Below are positions 4,785-7,606 of a stretch of DNA of 7,606 nt, piece after piece; the stretch's first letter is position 1; each line of letters starts with the position of its first letter. Position numbers and translations under genes: made by a program. The notes under the pieces are model-generated. The model made no database searches and was not told where the DNA came from. It saw nothing but the letters and a program-made list of their open reading frames with translations. The stretch spans positions 1 through 7,606 of the forward strand of contig DXYV01000070.1 of NCBI GenBank assembly GCA_019415645.1, in the 5' to 3' direction. This DNA is from Clostridiales bacterium (GTDB lineage Bacteria; Bacillota; Clostridia; Oscillospirales; Oscillospiraceae).

Positions 4785-7606
<2,822 letters not shown>

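Overview
The window looks like chromosomal DNA of a G+C-rich clostridial Firmicute, most like the Oscillospirales/Flavonifractor-Oscillibacter group. This rests on an RpoC and a 156-aa S7 of Firmicute type, a 140-aa S12 with the longer Gram-positive N-terminus, an L7Ae-family protein upstream of rpsL as in Bacillus and Clostridium, strong AAGGAGG ribosome binding sites, and about 60% G+C in the housekeeping genes. The genus is an inference; no 16S is present.

The minus strand carries the ancient transcription/translation block: rpoC (4785 to beyond the right edge), then an L7Ae-like protein (ends 1542), rpsL, rpsG and the start of fusA (runs off the left edge). In Bacillus this order is contiguous (rpoB-rpoC-ybxF-rpsL-rpsG-fusA). 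Here about 3 kb of unrelated genes sit between rpoC and the L7Ae gene. A strong two-way hairpin terminator (4733-4762) closes rpoC, and a near-consensus promoter (-35 at 1848-1853, -10 at 1825-1830) restarts transcription for L7Ae-rpsL-rpsG-fusA, so rpoBC and the str genes appear to be separate transcription units.

The interposed DNA has two modules. Module A (about 1908-2546, plus strand) is clearly AT-rich (33-37% G+C in hand-counted stretches). It encodes a 96-aa protein with three predicted membrane segments and a 63-aa XRE/Cro-type repressor, translationally adjacent. They share one strong promoter bracketed by two matching palindromes (TGTCAA-N6-TTGACA), one of which contains the -35 box, and the module ends in a terminator. 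It looks like a self-regulated, horizontally acquired cassette of unknown function. Module B (2649-4762) has the host's base composition. It is a divergent pair: an Lrp/AsnC regulator on the minus strand and a MATE-family multidrug/metabolite exporter on the plus strand, with promoters facing away from each other in a 168-bp gap.

The rpsL-rpsG spacer (845-1050) is unusually structured, with four hairpins and a possible internal promoter. This is where ribosomal protein S7 exerts feedback control in E. coli. No tRNA, rRNA, CRISPR array, transposase or integrase was found. The best candidate for something not yet described is the XRE/3-TM cassette with its paired operators, lodged next to the str-operon promoter.
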